This document shows, piece after piece, positions 37,305-46,278 of a stretch of DNA of 64,000 bases. The DNA lies in assembly GCA_013285595.1 (NCBI GenBank), contig JABDHF010000002.1:22304-86303 (forward strand). The letters are read 5' to 3'. Below the pieces are notes generated by a model, which had not been told where the DNA came from, ran no database searches, and saw only the letters and a program-made list of their open reading frames with translations. The position numbers and the translations under genes are program-made. This stretch comes from Bacteroidota bacterium (lineage in GTDB: Bacteria; Bacteroidota; Bacteroidia; Chitinophagales; Chitinophagaceae). The stretch's first letter is position 1; the number at the start of each line of letters is the position of its first letter.

Positions 37305-38125
37305 CAATGCCACACTCTGAGGAAATTCAAAAAGCAAATCAAGAAGGCCGGTTAATACCGTTCGTAGGGTCTGGTTTTTCCAAACCACTTGGTTTGCCTG
37401 ACTGGCGTGGGCTTATTGCTCAGGTTGCCGAGAAAGTTGGATATGAGTCTGATCTTTTTTTTCTACACGGCAGCTACCCTCAACTTTTAGAATATTTGAG
37501 CAGGTATCACCAACATGAATGGAATGAATTTGTTCATAACATGACTGTGAAATTCGATTCCGAGGATGCAGTCCAAAAACGAAAAAAATCACCTACACAC
37601 ATAGCTTTAACGCAGTTGAACGTTAAAACAATTTACACAACAAATTACGATACTCATATTGAGAGTTGTTTGCGTGATAGTGGTAAATGCGTACGAGAGT
37701 ATGCAAGTCTTGCAGACTTTGTCCGGGCAGAAGACAAATCAATTGAATGCGAGGTAATCAAATTTCATGGAACATTGGTCGACCCTTCAACCCTTGTCTT
37801 AACGGAAAGTCAGTATTTCGATAGGATGTCATTAGAAGAGGCTGTGGATCAGCGCTTGAGGTCTGATTTATTAAGCAACAGTTTCTTATTTATGGGATAT
37901 AGTTTCAACGATACCAATATTAGATACATCTGGTATAAAATAAATAAGCTGAAAAGTCTGCAGAATAGGGCTTCTGGATTTACTTTAAGACCTTCATATT
38001 TTGTCACTTTCGGTAACGAGCCTATCCAATCGGAACTTCTGAAAAAGTGGGACATAATCACGATCAATCTTGACCCTGTTGACCCCACAAATAGCCTTGC
38101 TGACTTTCTAAATCAAATAAAATGA
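37301..38125 (+). CDS. SIR2-like domain protein (probable NADase effector)
   Basis: 274 residues. LIPFVGSGFSKPLGLPDWRG is the NAD-binding glycine motif, TIYTTNYDTHIE carries the catalytic-type Asn-Tyr-Asp, IKFHG the conserved His, and FLFMGYSFNDTNIRYIW the late SIR2_2 motif. SIR2-like proteins of this kind deplete NAD in phage-defence systems such as Thoeris and DSR. Here all key residues look intact, so it is the best candidate for the killing or abortive-infection arm of the operon. Four-base ATGA overlaps on both sides make it part of a translationally linked chain. Confidence 0.82.
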   Translation: MTMPHSEEIQKANQEGRLIPFVGSGFSKPLGLPDWRGLIAQVAEKVGYESDLFFLHGSYPQLLEYLSRYHQHEWNEFVHNMTVKFDSEDAVQKRKKSPTHIALTQLNVKTIYTTNYDTHIESCLRDSGKCVREYASLADFVRAEDKSIECEVIKFHGTLVDPSTLVLTESQYFDRMSLEEAVDQRLRSDLLSNSFLFMGYSFNDTNIRYIWYKINKLKSLQNRASGFTLRPSYFVTFGNEPIQSELLKKWDIITINLDPVDPTNSLADFLNQIK

Positions 38126-38682
38126 CACAACTCTATTTTAATACGGTCAACAAAAATAAAATGGCGGAAATAACTGCTATTTTTTCAGATGTTGATGTGG
38201 AAATAAAATTTTTGGAGTATGATATTCAAGAAGTATTGTCTCATGACCTGAAAACTGTGATTCAGGCAAAAGCAGCAGAAGCATACAAAGCATGTAGAGT
38301 TCCTGTCATTGTGGAGCATGGTGCATTATGTGTTGAATACTTTAATAATTTTCCTGGGGCCTTATCTAAACCAATGTGGGACTTGATGAATGCGAAAATC
38401 TGCAAATTAATTCCGCATGGAGAAACAAGAATTGCATCTGTGTATTCGGGCGTGTGTTATTGTGACGGCAAAATCAGAAAGTCCTTCATTGAAAAAACAG
38501 AAGGAACAATAGCTATTGATGGAAGGGGAACTTTAGGATTTCAATTTGATCCAATTTTTATTCCAAATGGAGCGACATTAACTTATGCTGAAATGGCACT
38601 TGATGAAAAACTAAAACATTCGCAGGCAGTAAAGGCATATAACATGTTAAAAAAAGAACTTAGACTAAGCAAAAAAAAATAA
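38122..38682 (+). CDS. HAM1/ITPase-like nucleotide pyrophosphatase homologue, altered active site
   Basis: 186 residues, the normal family size. Recognisable marks: YFNTVNKNKMAEI (start), DIQEVLS, VIVEHGALCVEYFNNFPG, GTLGFQFDPIFIPNG and TYAEMALDEK. HAM1/ITPase enzymes remove pyrophosphate from non-standard purine NTPs. Compared with ITPA-type enzymes from memory, VED-T has become VEH-G (probable loss of the catalytic Asp), the Trp of GWDP is Phe, and the S-H-R base-binding motif reads HSQ. Either the substrate is unusual or the protein is a sensor. Overlaps the SIR2 gene by four bases. Confidence 0.75.
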   Translation: MTQLYFNTVNKNKMAEITAIFSDVDVEIKFLEYDIQEVLSHDLKTVIQAKAAEAYKACRVPVIVEHGALCVEYFNNFPGALSKPMWDLMNAKICKLIPHGETRIASVYSGVCYCDGKIRKSFIEKTEGTIAIDGRGTLGFQFDPIFIPNGATLTYAEMALDEKLKHSQAVKAYNMLKKELRLSKKK

Positions 38683-38686
38683 AAGA

Positions 38687-39532
38687 TTGGAAAAGAAAAG
38701 CACAGCAGAAATCAAGGGAACAAAAGCAAAGCCATTTTTACGATGGGCAGGAGGTAAAAAATGGTTACAAAAGCATTTAAATTCATTACTACCCACATCC
38801 GGCTTTAATAATTATCATGAACCATTTTTGGGTGGAGGGGCTATGTTTTTTTCCTTACAGCCATCAAATAAAGCATTTTTATCTGATCTCAATAATGATT
38901 TGATTGCAACTTATCAGACTTTAAAAATAGATGCGTCTGAAGTAATTAAAGAGCTAAAAAAATACAAAAATGAAGAAGATTTTTATTATGAAATAAGAGA
39001 TAAGAAATATAGGAACTCAGCTCGTTTGGCTGCGAAATTCATATACCTAAATCAAACTTCTTTCAATGGTATTTACAGAGTAAATCTAAGGGGCGAATAT
39101 AACGTTCCATTTGGCTATCGAACAAAGGACTTTGTTGAAACGGAGAATTTACTATCAGTAAGCAAAACCTTAAAATCTGCGACAATCTTTAATGGCGATT
39201 TTGAATTGGCAACAGACAACATAAAAAAGAAGGATCTGGTTTTTTTAGACCCACCTTACACAGTTTCACACAATGACAATGGCTTCATAAAATATAACCA
39301 AAAGCTGTTTTCGTTAGAAGACCAATACAGATTGAGTAAGTTAATTGATGTCGTTAAATCGAAGGGGGCATACTACATACTAACAAATGCGGCACATGTG
39401 GCTATTGATGAAATTTTTGAGAAAGGAGACAGGAAATTAGAATTGAGTCGAGCTAATTTGATAGGAGGTACTAATGCACAACGTGGCCATACCAAAGAAT
39501 TTATTTTCACTAATATTGAAAACGAATTATGA
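38687..39532 (+). CDS. Dam-type N6-adenine DNA methyltransferase (D12 class)
   Basis: 281 residues. FLRWAGGKKWL at ~18-28 is the Dam SAM motif, EPFLGGGAMFF follows, FIYLNQTSFNGIYRVN is the central Dam motif, and DPPYTVSHNDNGFIKY is the catalytic motif IV. The family (M.DpnIIA, Dam) methylates adenine, often in GATC; the specificity here is not proven. The only start before the conserved region is TTG at 38687, four bases after the previous stop. Overlaps the DGQHR gene by four bases. As part of the operon it could mark self-DNA. Confidence 0.87.
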   Translation: MEKKSTAEIKGTKAKPFLRWAGGKKWLQKHLNSLLPTSGFNNYHEPFLGGGAMFFSLQPSNKAFLSDLNNDLIATYQTLKIDASEVIKELKKYKNEEDFYYEIRDKKYRNSARLAAKFIYLNQTSFNGIYRVNLRGEYNVPFGYRTKDFVETENLLSVSKTLKSATIFNGDFELATDNIKKKDLVFLDPPYTVSHNDNGFIKYNQKLFSLEDQYRLSKLIDVVKSKGAYYILTNAAHVAIDEIFEKGDRKLELSRANLIGGTNAQRGHTKEFIFTNIENEL

Positions 39533-41841
39533 CAGCAGAACAAAAAGATAAATTTTGGGAGAATATTATTTCTCCTAAAAATTTCAATAGTTTAATTAAA
39601 AATCGGACTAGTCCATTTGTCATAGAATCCGTGCCAGCCGCAAACGAGGCTGAATATATCACTGCTGGATGGACAATCGAAAAACGTTTCAAGAATAAAG
39701 TACGTGTTAAGAAAGCAAAACCGACAGATATATTGTTTGAGGATGAGGTATGGGCTACAATTGCAGAATTAGGGTTTCTGCATTTGAATAAATCCAGAAA
39801 ATTCAAAGTGCCATATTCCGATGACTTGGTATCATCGCAGGACGTTGATGTAGTTGCAGCTGACAATGAAACAATTTTATTAATTCTCTGTAAAGCGACA
39901 GATGGTGAACCTAAAAGAGGAAATTTTAAAGATGTAATTGAAACTATAGGAGGGAGAAAGGAAGGGTTATTGAAAAATCTGAGAAAATTTTTTCCCGGTG
40001 CGAAGCATAAAGTGAAAATTATTTTTGCTACTAAGAACTACATTTTATCAGAACCAGACAAAGAACGATTGGATAATTTCGGCATACTACATTTTGATGA
40101 AGAAATTGTCGCCTATTATAAAGACCTAACAAAACACTTAGGGTTATCGGCCAGATTTCAGCTTCTTGGTAATTTGTTTGAAGGACAAACCATACCAGAA
40201 ATGGATAATCAAATTCCTGCTATTCAAGGGCGAATGGGAGGTCATGTGTATTATTCATTTTCAATTGAACCCGAGAAACTATTAAAAATTGGTTATGTTT
40301 TACATCGAAATAAAGCTAACAAAAAATTGATGCCTACCTATCAAAGGTTAATTAAAAAAGCAAGATTAAAATCAGTACAGAGCTTTGTAGAGAATCACGG
40401 ATTTTTCCCAAATTCGATAATAATAAACATCAACACTAATGGAAAGAAAGTGAGGTTTGATTTTTCTGGATTGCAATCAGAACATTCAATTTCTAAAATA
40501 GGATTGCTATACTTGCCCAAGTCCTATAGGTCTGCGTTTATTATTGATGGGCAACATAGATTATATGGTTATGCCAATTCTATCTATAAAAGTACCAACA
40601 CTATCCCCGTGGTTGCGTTTATTGATCTTGATAGAAATGAGCAGGTCCGTCTTTTCATGCAGATCAATGAAAATCAAAAAGCGGTTCCAAAAAATCTTAG
40701 AAATACGTTGGATTCTGATTTGTTATGGAATTCCGATAAAATTACCGAGCAAATAAAGGCTTTAAAATTACAGATTGCGCAGGACTTAGGTGAAGAATTG
40801 TCATCGCCATTGTTTGACAGAGTTATTGTAGGTGAGAATGTCAAGACGTCTACGCGCTGCATTACTATTGATACTATAAGGCAGGGACTAGAAAGAAGCA
40901 ACTTTTTTGGTGCGTTTTCTAAAAATGCGGTAAAAGCAGAAGGTACCTTTTATAAAGGTAATAACGATGATACATATAATGCCATACTTCCTTTTTTGAT
41001 CGGGTGCTTTAGTTTTATCAAAGAGCAAATACCGGATGAATGGAATAAAGGTGAAAACAACAATGGATTTATTGCAATTAACGCTGGTGTTGAAAATTTA
41101 ATTAGGATTTTTAGCGACATCATTGATCATCTTATTGGGGGTAATAAGCTTAATCCTAAAATTGACAAAACAGACATTGTTGTAAAAGAAGTAGCTTATT
41201 ATTTAGAACCGCTTACGGAGTTCTTTAAAAAGCTCAATAACGAGGAAAAGTCCGATCTAAGAAGAAGTTACGGTACAGGAGGGAGAGTCAAGTATTGGCG
41301 GAGATTGCAGAAAGCAATTAACCAATCAAGAAAGGATTTTATTCCCGATGGTTTTAGTAAATATTGGCAGGATGAAGCAAAGGCATTTAATGAAGATTCT
41401 TTTAGAATGATAAGAGATTTGGAGACGTTCATGAAAAATGATTTTCAACAGAAATTAAAGGATGCATTTGGGAATAAATGGTTTAAAGATGGAGTGCCAA
41501 ACGCAGTTCATATGGACGCAGTTACACGAGCCGCACAAAAAAATTTGGAGAATAGTGAAGAAGAAAATGAAGATTTTGAGCCTTGGGATTGCTTAAATAT
41601 TATCGATTACCGAAAAATTGCTACTTATGGTAAGAACTGGAGCGAAATATTTGAGGGTTGCTATACAATGCCCGGTGAAGAGAAAATAAGAGGTGGTAAG
41701 GAGGAAAAAACCAAATGGATGCAAAAACTTGAAAAGATCAGAAACCAAAATTTTCATTCTTACAGCGTAAAGGAAGATGAGTATAATTTTCTATCTAAGC
41801 TATATAAATGGCTTATTGAAAGAAAAGGGGAAGACGATTAA
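39529..41841 (+). CDS. DGQHR-domain protein (DndB-like) with N-terminal nuclease-like region
   Basis: 770 residues. FIIDGQHRLYGYA near residue 336 and FMQINENQKAVPKNLRN near 375 are the two hallmarks of the DGQHR/DndB family, known from phosphorothioate DNA modification where DndB regulates and senses. Residues ~60-220 resemble a PD-(D/E)xK fold (QDVDVVAADNETILLILCKA), but the usual Glu before C-K is Leu, so cleavage is doubtful. The long C-terminal half (to 770) is helical and unrecognised. Last gene of the six-gene operon. No dndA/C/D/E homologues are in the window, so this is not a Dnd system. Confidence 0.78.
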   Translation: MTAEQKDKFWENIISPKNFNSLIKNRTSPFVIESVPAANEAEYITAGWTIEKRFKNKVRVKKAKPTDILFEDEVWATIAELGFLHLNKSRKFKVPYSDDLVSSQDVDVVAADNETILLILCKATDGEPKRGNFKDVIETIGGRKEGLLKNLRKFFPGAKHKVKIIFATKNYILSEPDKERLDNFGILHFDEEIVAYYKDLTKHLGLSARFQLLGNLFEGQTIPEMDNQIPAIQGRMGGHVYYSFSIEPEKLLKIGYVLHRNKANKKLMPTYQRLIKKARLKSVQSFVENHGFFPNSIIININTNGKKVRFDFSGLQSEHSISKIGLLYLPKSYRSAFIIDGQHRLYGYANSIYKSTNTIPVVAFIDLDRNEQVRLFMQINENQKAVPKNLRNTLDSDLLWNSDKITEQIKALKLQIAQDLGEELSSPLFDRVIVGENVKTSTRCITIDTIRQGLERSNFFGAFSKNAVKAEGTFYKGNNDDTYNAILPFLIGCFSFIKEQIPDEWNKGENNNGFIAINAGVENLIRIFSDIIDHLIGGNKLNPKIDKTDIVVKEVAYYLEPLTEFFKKLNNEEKSDLRRSYGTGGRVKYWRRLQKAINQSRKDFIPDGFSKYWQDEAKAFNEDSFRMIRDLETFMKNDFQQKLKDAFGNKWFKDGVPNAVHMDAVTRAAQKNLENSEEENEDFEPWDCLNIIDYRKIATYGKNWSEIFEGCYTMPGEEKIRGGKEEKTKWMQKLEKIRNQNFHSYSVKEDEYNFLSKLYKWLIERKGEDD

Positions 41842-42035
41842 ATATTATAACAAATTGCAAAATGGTGGTTGATTTTTGATTGTTTGTTCTTTCATTGTTA
41901 CCGCTTAAAGAGAGCGCGTTGATTTTAGTGCATTTGAAAGCTGTTTTTACTTTCTAGCATAGAATGTACTTGGCGTTTAACGACTTTTATATATATGTTT
42001 GAATTGAAAAAATCTCTTAAATATCTATTTGCTTA

Positions 42036-43139
42036 ATGGAAAGGAAATATACTTTAGACGAATTGGTGCATTTGGCAGAAACCCAAGGGAGCTTAGAGGG
42101 TGTTAGTGGTGTTATTGTACGATTATACGAATCTGGCACACCAACAAGCTTAGATTTGCTTTTAAACCTTGCCTTGTCTGATTATGGAGGTATAACTTAC
42201 AAATCAGACTATCAAATGATTTCGATCATTGGAACAGTCTATTGGGGTGCAGTTGGACTACGCAAATTGGGTGAAAGAGCAATTGCGAATAATGGGTTCA
42301 GAGCGATAACGAACGTAACCTCTTTTTTGAGCCATGTTTCAAGCAAAACACTTAACGAATTCGCATCAACGTATAGAAACTTCGAGAATGTCCAGCAGTT
42401 AGATTTATCAAGTGATAAATACTTGACAGAAGAACTTGTAAGTACTGCAAAAGAAGTATTGATCGCTTTGATCCAATCAGTAGAAAAAGAAAATACTTTC
42501 CCAATGGGGATTATTCACAACTTGGGTTGGGGAGCGAACGAAATCGCCCAAGAACATGTTTTTGCAGCATTAATGGCTAGATGGTTCAATTTTAGTCCCA
42601 TTGGATTAGATAATTATCAAAAGTTAGTATCGAATTCGAAGACAACAGAATCGGAAGTTCACAATTTTCTTAAATCGGCACCATATGTCCTTGAGCCATT
42701 TCATGCTCAAATTTGGTCAAAACCAAAGTTTGGTGAAAAATTGATACCAGATTTCCTAATTAGATCAATGGACAATAATTATACGATCGTCGAAATAGAA
42801 CAACCAAGTTTTTCAATAATTACAAAGTCTGGCGAACTATCGGCGAAAGCCACTCATGCAAAAAGACAAGCGCTGGATTTTAGAAATTGGGCTATCAACA
42901 ATAGCTTATACGCAATCCAAACTTATAAAAATATTTATCGACCATTTTGTTTGGTGGTCATTGGTAATGAATCTACATTAAGTGCTATGCAGGCTGAAAG
43001 ATTGAAACAAGAAAATGAATCTACTCAAGGTGTTCTGAAAATTGTTGGATTTGACTGGCTTTATGCTCGCGCAAAAGCTACTTTTGATAATATCGTAAAA
43101 TTTGGTTTTGAAAGAAACACTTTCAAATCGGTAAGCTAA
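42036..43139 (+). CDS. Shedu-like (DUF4263) nuclease domain protein
   Basis: 367 residues. The C-terminal ~170 residues match the Shedu SduA nuclease pattern: ESEVHNFLKSAPYVL, GEKLIPDFLIRS, YTIVEIEQPSFSI and KATHAKRQALDFRNW. The acidic pair is E-x-E rather than E-x-K, which I recall as common in part of this family. The N-terminal ~190 residues are helical and unrecognised and may be the sensor. Shedu proteins are single-gene anti-phage systems; here the gene is followed by two tightly linked partners. Begins 194 bases after the six-gene operon. Confidence 0.75.
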   Translation: MERKYTLDELVHLAETQGSLEGVSGVIVRLYESGTPTSLDLLLNLALSDYGGITYKSDYQMISIIGTVYWGAVGLRKLGERAIANNGFRAITNVTSFLSHVSSKTLNEFASTYRNFENVQQLDLSSDKYLTEELVSTAKEVLIALIQSVEKENTFPMGIIHNLGWGANEIAQEHVFAALMARWFNFSPIGLDNYQKLVSNSKTTESEVHNFLKSAPYVLEPFHAQIWSKPKFGEKLIPDFLIRSMDNNYTIVEIEQPSFSIITKSGELSAKATHAKRQALDFRNWAINNSLYAIQTYKNIYRPFCLVVIGNESTLSAMQAERLKQENESTQGVLKIVGFDWLYARAKATFDNIVKFGFERNTFKSVS

Positions 43140-43179
43140 TACTTATGAAATAAAGTTTTCGCAGTTAATTCATTTGAAA

Positions 43180-44328
43180 ATGTTTTTGCTACAATTGTTT
43201 AGAAACCATGAAAATTGGCTGAGATATCGGGTAAAGCGTATGATTGCTGTTAAGCATAAAGATGTTTTCGATTCAAATTTCCAATCAGTCAAAAAACGTT
43301 GCACACAGTATTTTTTTAACAGAAATAGATGGTGGCTAATACTACTATTGGTAATTATTGCATACACAGTTGGTGTGAGTATCGATGTGAAGTATTTGAA
43401 CATTCTATCGCTGTCAAATCTATCAGCCAAAATCATCATTGACCAGAGAGCAACAAATGTTGCGACTATTATTAGTATGACATTAGCAGTCGTTGGCTTT
43501 TTGATTGGCAATATAGCCATTAAAGAATCTCAGACGTATAAACTACTTTTTACAAACTCTAAGCTATATCCAATTATATACTTCACATTAAGCACGATAG
43601 GGTCACTGATGATAATCTCATTATTGCGTGATTCTGTTACTTCAGAATTTATTTATTCAAGATTGGTAATTACGGGAACATATCTTGTGATTGTTGTTTT
43701 ACTGCTTATAGGGTATCTTTTTAGGACAATCATACATTTTACTGATGCAAAAAAGATACATAATTTTTTGCATTTGGAATTTATAGAAGAAGGCAAGAGG
43801 AATTTGTATACTATCCTTATTGAAAAGTATAGTAAAATCGAGTACGATAGGCTGATGAATGATAAAAGTATTAAGCGTAGGAATTTCTTTGATGATCTCG
43901 ATTTCAATTTTGATGGAAGGCTGCCCTTAGAGGATAACGGCATGGCAACTGAGTTGGATGATTTGCTTGCACAGGACAAAGTATTGCTTGATGTCAATAT
44001 GGTTGATATAGAATACTATATTTCACTAAAACAGAAGCAAGGTCAACTCTATTATAGCGAGTTGCAGTTAGGGCAGTTTTTTGATGCGCAATCCCAATAC
44101 CTCTCATGTACGGATTCGCCAAATTCAAAGGCAGAGCAAAAATTATTGCGAAACAGTCTGGTAGTAAGAAAGAAAAATGTTGTTGATGATCCTTTCCCAA
44201 TGCGAAAGTACTTTGATCAAAAACTTGAGGAATATTCACAAGAAGGCAAACACAAGAACTTAGAACCGATTCTTCAATCATACTTAGAATATTATTCCTT
44301 GCAAATGAAATGTGAAGTCAAACCATGA
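43180..44328 (+). CDS. Four-helix membrane protein of the Shedu-like cassette
   Basis: 382 residues from the ATG at 43180 (an in-frame TTG lies at 43174). Basic N-terminus, then four hydrophobic segments (near 48-66, 92-110, 125-142, 160-180), and a ~200-residue soluble C-terminal part rich in Lys, Glu and Tyr, probably cytoplasmic. No family recognised. It starts 40 bases after the Shedu-like gene and overlaps the next gene by four bases (ATGA), so it belongs to the same cassette. Membrane partners are common effectors in defence systems. Confidence 0.6.
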   Translation: MFLLQLFRNHENWLRYRVKRMIAVKHKDVFDSNFQSVKKRCTQYFFNRNRWWLILLLVIIAYTVGVSIDVKYLNILSLSNLSAKIIIDQRATNVATIISMTLAVVGFLIGNIAIKESQTYKLLFTNSKLYPIIYFTLSTIGSLMIISLLRDSVTSEFIYSRLVITGTYLVIVVLLLIGYLFRTIIHFTDAKKIHNFLHLEFIEEGKRNLYTILIEKYSKIEYDRLMNDKSIKRRNFFDDLDFNFDGRLPLEDNGMATELDDLLAQDKVLLDVNMVDIEYYISLKQKQGQLYYSELQLGQFFDAQSQYLSCTDSPNSKAEQKLLRNSLVVRKKNVVDDPFPMRKYFDQKLEEYSQEGKHKNLEPILQSYLEYYSLQMKCEVKP

Positions 44329-46268
44329 ATGACAAATCAGACATAACGCTCGGCATTGACTCAATTGTGTTGACCGGGATTGAGAAAGCAATTGAAAGAA
44401 GCAGTAAAGAGACATTTAACATCCTCTTGGGATTCGTTAGAAATGTTTTACAACTGGCGATAAGTCACGGTACAATCAAGCACTTTCAAGAGTATATTTT
44501 TTCTCCAGCATTTATTTACGGAACATCGTATTTAAAGGCAAGACAAAATCCGGCGATTGCTTATTTACATCCGGTCTATTCAAAACAGGCCGCAGCAAAC
44601 TTAAAGGAAATCATTTGGTTTGATATTGGGGTTCTTATAAGCAATTCCAAAAATATCGAGCAAAAAAAGCAGTTAAATGAGTTTTACTATTGGGCGTTTA
44701 ATGGTTTTAGCAGGTTATTTTTTTTCATAGCTAACAATGGGGATGTTGCGACATTTAAAACTGCTATTCAGGAGTATAATCAGATTTTCAGTTTTCGCGA
44801 AGAAAAATATTATGAGCTTTCTCGTGCTAAGCTGGATATTGAGATGCAAAATCCTGAAGATAAAGACATACGCTTAAAGGTCTTGGATGATGAAATTGAG
44901 CTCGAAAAGAAGTTCAGTGAATATCGAAGACACGCCCTTTTAGGAGTCTATTATTGGATAGTTTTTTTGTTTTATGTTGGCAAAATAAATGCTGAGATCG
45001 CGAATGATTTGCTAAATGAAATTGCATTGCAGTATAACGATAGCAGAGAAATAATTTATGACATTCTTCAACTTAGGGATAAGTCCCCTTTGGGTTACTT
45101 TGAATGGCAGGGATGGGATTATATGGAAAGACCGTCTGGTGAAATGTACCATCCACCATATCCTAATGATTGGTTAACGATGGGTTTTGCTGCCGCACAG
45201 GTCAGAATTGACAATGCTTACTATGACTTTAGCGGTTTAGATTCTAAGCAATTGAAAAACGCTGTTTTTCTCGTTGACGCTGTGGAAAGCAACTTCAAAA
45301 TTTTTCAAAGCGAATTTGAAAAATGGGCGAAACTATTGAATGTGAAAAATAAGGAGGAATTAATTAAAAGGTGCGATAATGTTCTGCATCAGCTTGTAGT
45401 TGTAAAAAGGCAGAATATTGGAAACAAAGAGCAACAAATAGCACAAGCCCCGCTAAGCCAGGAGAAAATAGATGAATTCAGAAGAGTTATTGGCGAATCA
45501 TGGAAAACACAGGCTTTGGTGCGCCAAGTTTTTGAAAGAAAGAACTGTAAAGAGTTAATAACAAGTACAGAGGTAAAGCTAAAGATAATTGGGCAAAGAA
45601 CTTTTTTCGAAAAAGCTAAAATGATGTTTATTGAAGGAGAATACTATCAACCGATTTACAATATTGGGCAAATTGGCGGTCAAATCGGGAGATGGGAAGA
45701 TGATAACTTTTTTAACACTGCAATCGTAGGCAAGGGTGATAAGCTCACTGCGGCATCAATTTTGGTGTTGCTTGAAACTGCTCTTTCGAGTCTAAGAAAG
45801 GATAACGTAAATCCTGACATTATTTTCATGAGTCCCGAACATAGCTATCAAGATCACGAATTGTTAGCTTCTTCAAAATTTGTTTCGAGAATCAAAGGGG
45901 TAGATGCAGTTCAAGGTACGCTTGGATTCTTTGAAGATATTCCAATATACTATTCTTACAGTAATTTCTTAAATAATAGGGTTGTAGTCGCCAAGTTTAA
46001 TGACGCTTTCAAAATGCGTTTTAAGACAGATGAGCGATGGTACGAAAATGAGTTGAATGTGACAGTTGCGGCGATTACGGATGAGCAAGCCGAAAAAAGG
46101 TTACGCGAAGAACCTTCGAAATGGAAGATCACAGACGATGGAAGCGAACTTAGCGACAAGGAAGCATTAATGCTCATTAAAACGTCTGTTATTATTGATC
46201 TTTGGACAGTACTGGATTTTCAAATATTGAGTAGTGATGCTTATACCGTTGGGTTTCTTAAAAAGTAA
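44325..46268 (+). CDS. Large unknown protein of the Shedu-like cassette
   Basis: 647 residues, soluble, mostly helical up to ~430. The C-terminal ~200 residues have a different, beta-containing character (NPDIIFMSPEHSYQDHEL, GTLGFFEDIPIYYSYSNF, NRVVVAKFNDAFKMRF, then a TDERWYENE stretch). The order of these segments faintly recalls the end of HK97-type major capsid proteins or encapsulins, but I would not call it that without a structure comparison. No catalytic motif seen. Coupled by ATGA overlap to the membrane protein; ends ten bases before the oppositely oriented integrase gene. Confidence 0.55.
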   Translation: MNDKSDITLGIDSIVLTGIEKAIERSSKETFNILLGFVRNVLQLAISHGTIKHFQEYIFSPAFIYGTSYLKARQNPAIAYLHPVYSKQAAANLKEIIWFDIGVLISNSKNIEQKKQLNEFYYWAFNGFSRLFFFIANNGDVATFKTAIQEYNQIFSFREEKYYELSRAKLDIEMQNPEDKDIRLKVLDDEIELEKKFSEYRRHALLGVYYWIVFLFYVGKINAEIANDLLNEIALQYNDSREIIYDILQLRDKSPLGYFEWQGWDYMERPSGEMYHPPYPNDWLTMGFAAAQVRIDNAYYDFSGLDSKQLKNAVFLVDAVESNFKIFQSEFEKWAKLLNVKNKEELIKRCDNVLHQLVVVKRQNIGNKEQQIAQAPLSQEKIDEFRRVIGESWKTQALVRQVFERKNCKELITSTEVKLKIIGQRTFFEKAKMMFIEGEYYQPIYNIGQIGGQIGRWEDDNFFNTAIVGKGDKLTAASILVLLETALSSLRKDNVNPDIIFMSPEHSYQDHELLASSKFVSRIKGVDAVQGTLGFFEDIPIYYSYSNFLNNRVVVAKFNDAFKMRFKTDERWYENELNVTVAAITDEQAEKRLREEPSKWKITDDGSELSDKEALMLIKTSVIIDLWTVLDFQILSSDAYTVGFLKK

Positions 46269-46278
46269 CAGTTCAATC

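Noticed and set aside
39529-41841. Assignment of the operon as a Dnd phosphorothioation system
   Set aside because: Only a DGQHR (DndB-like) protein is present; no cysteine desulfurase, DndC, DndD or DndE homologue is in the window.
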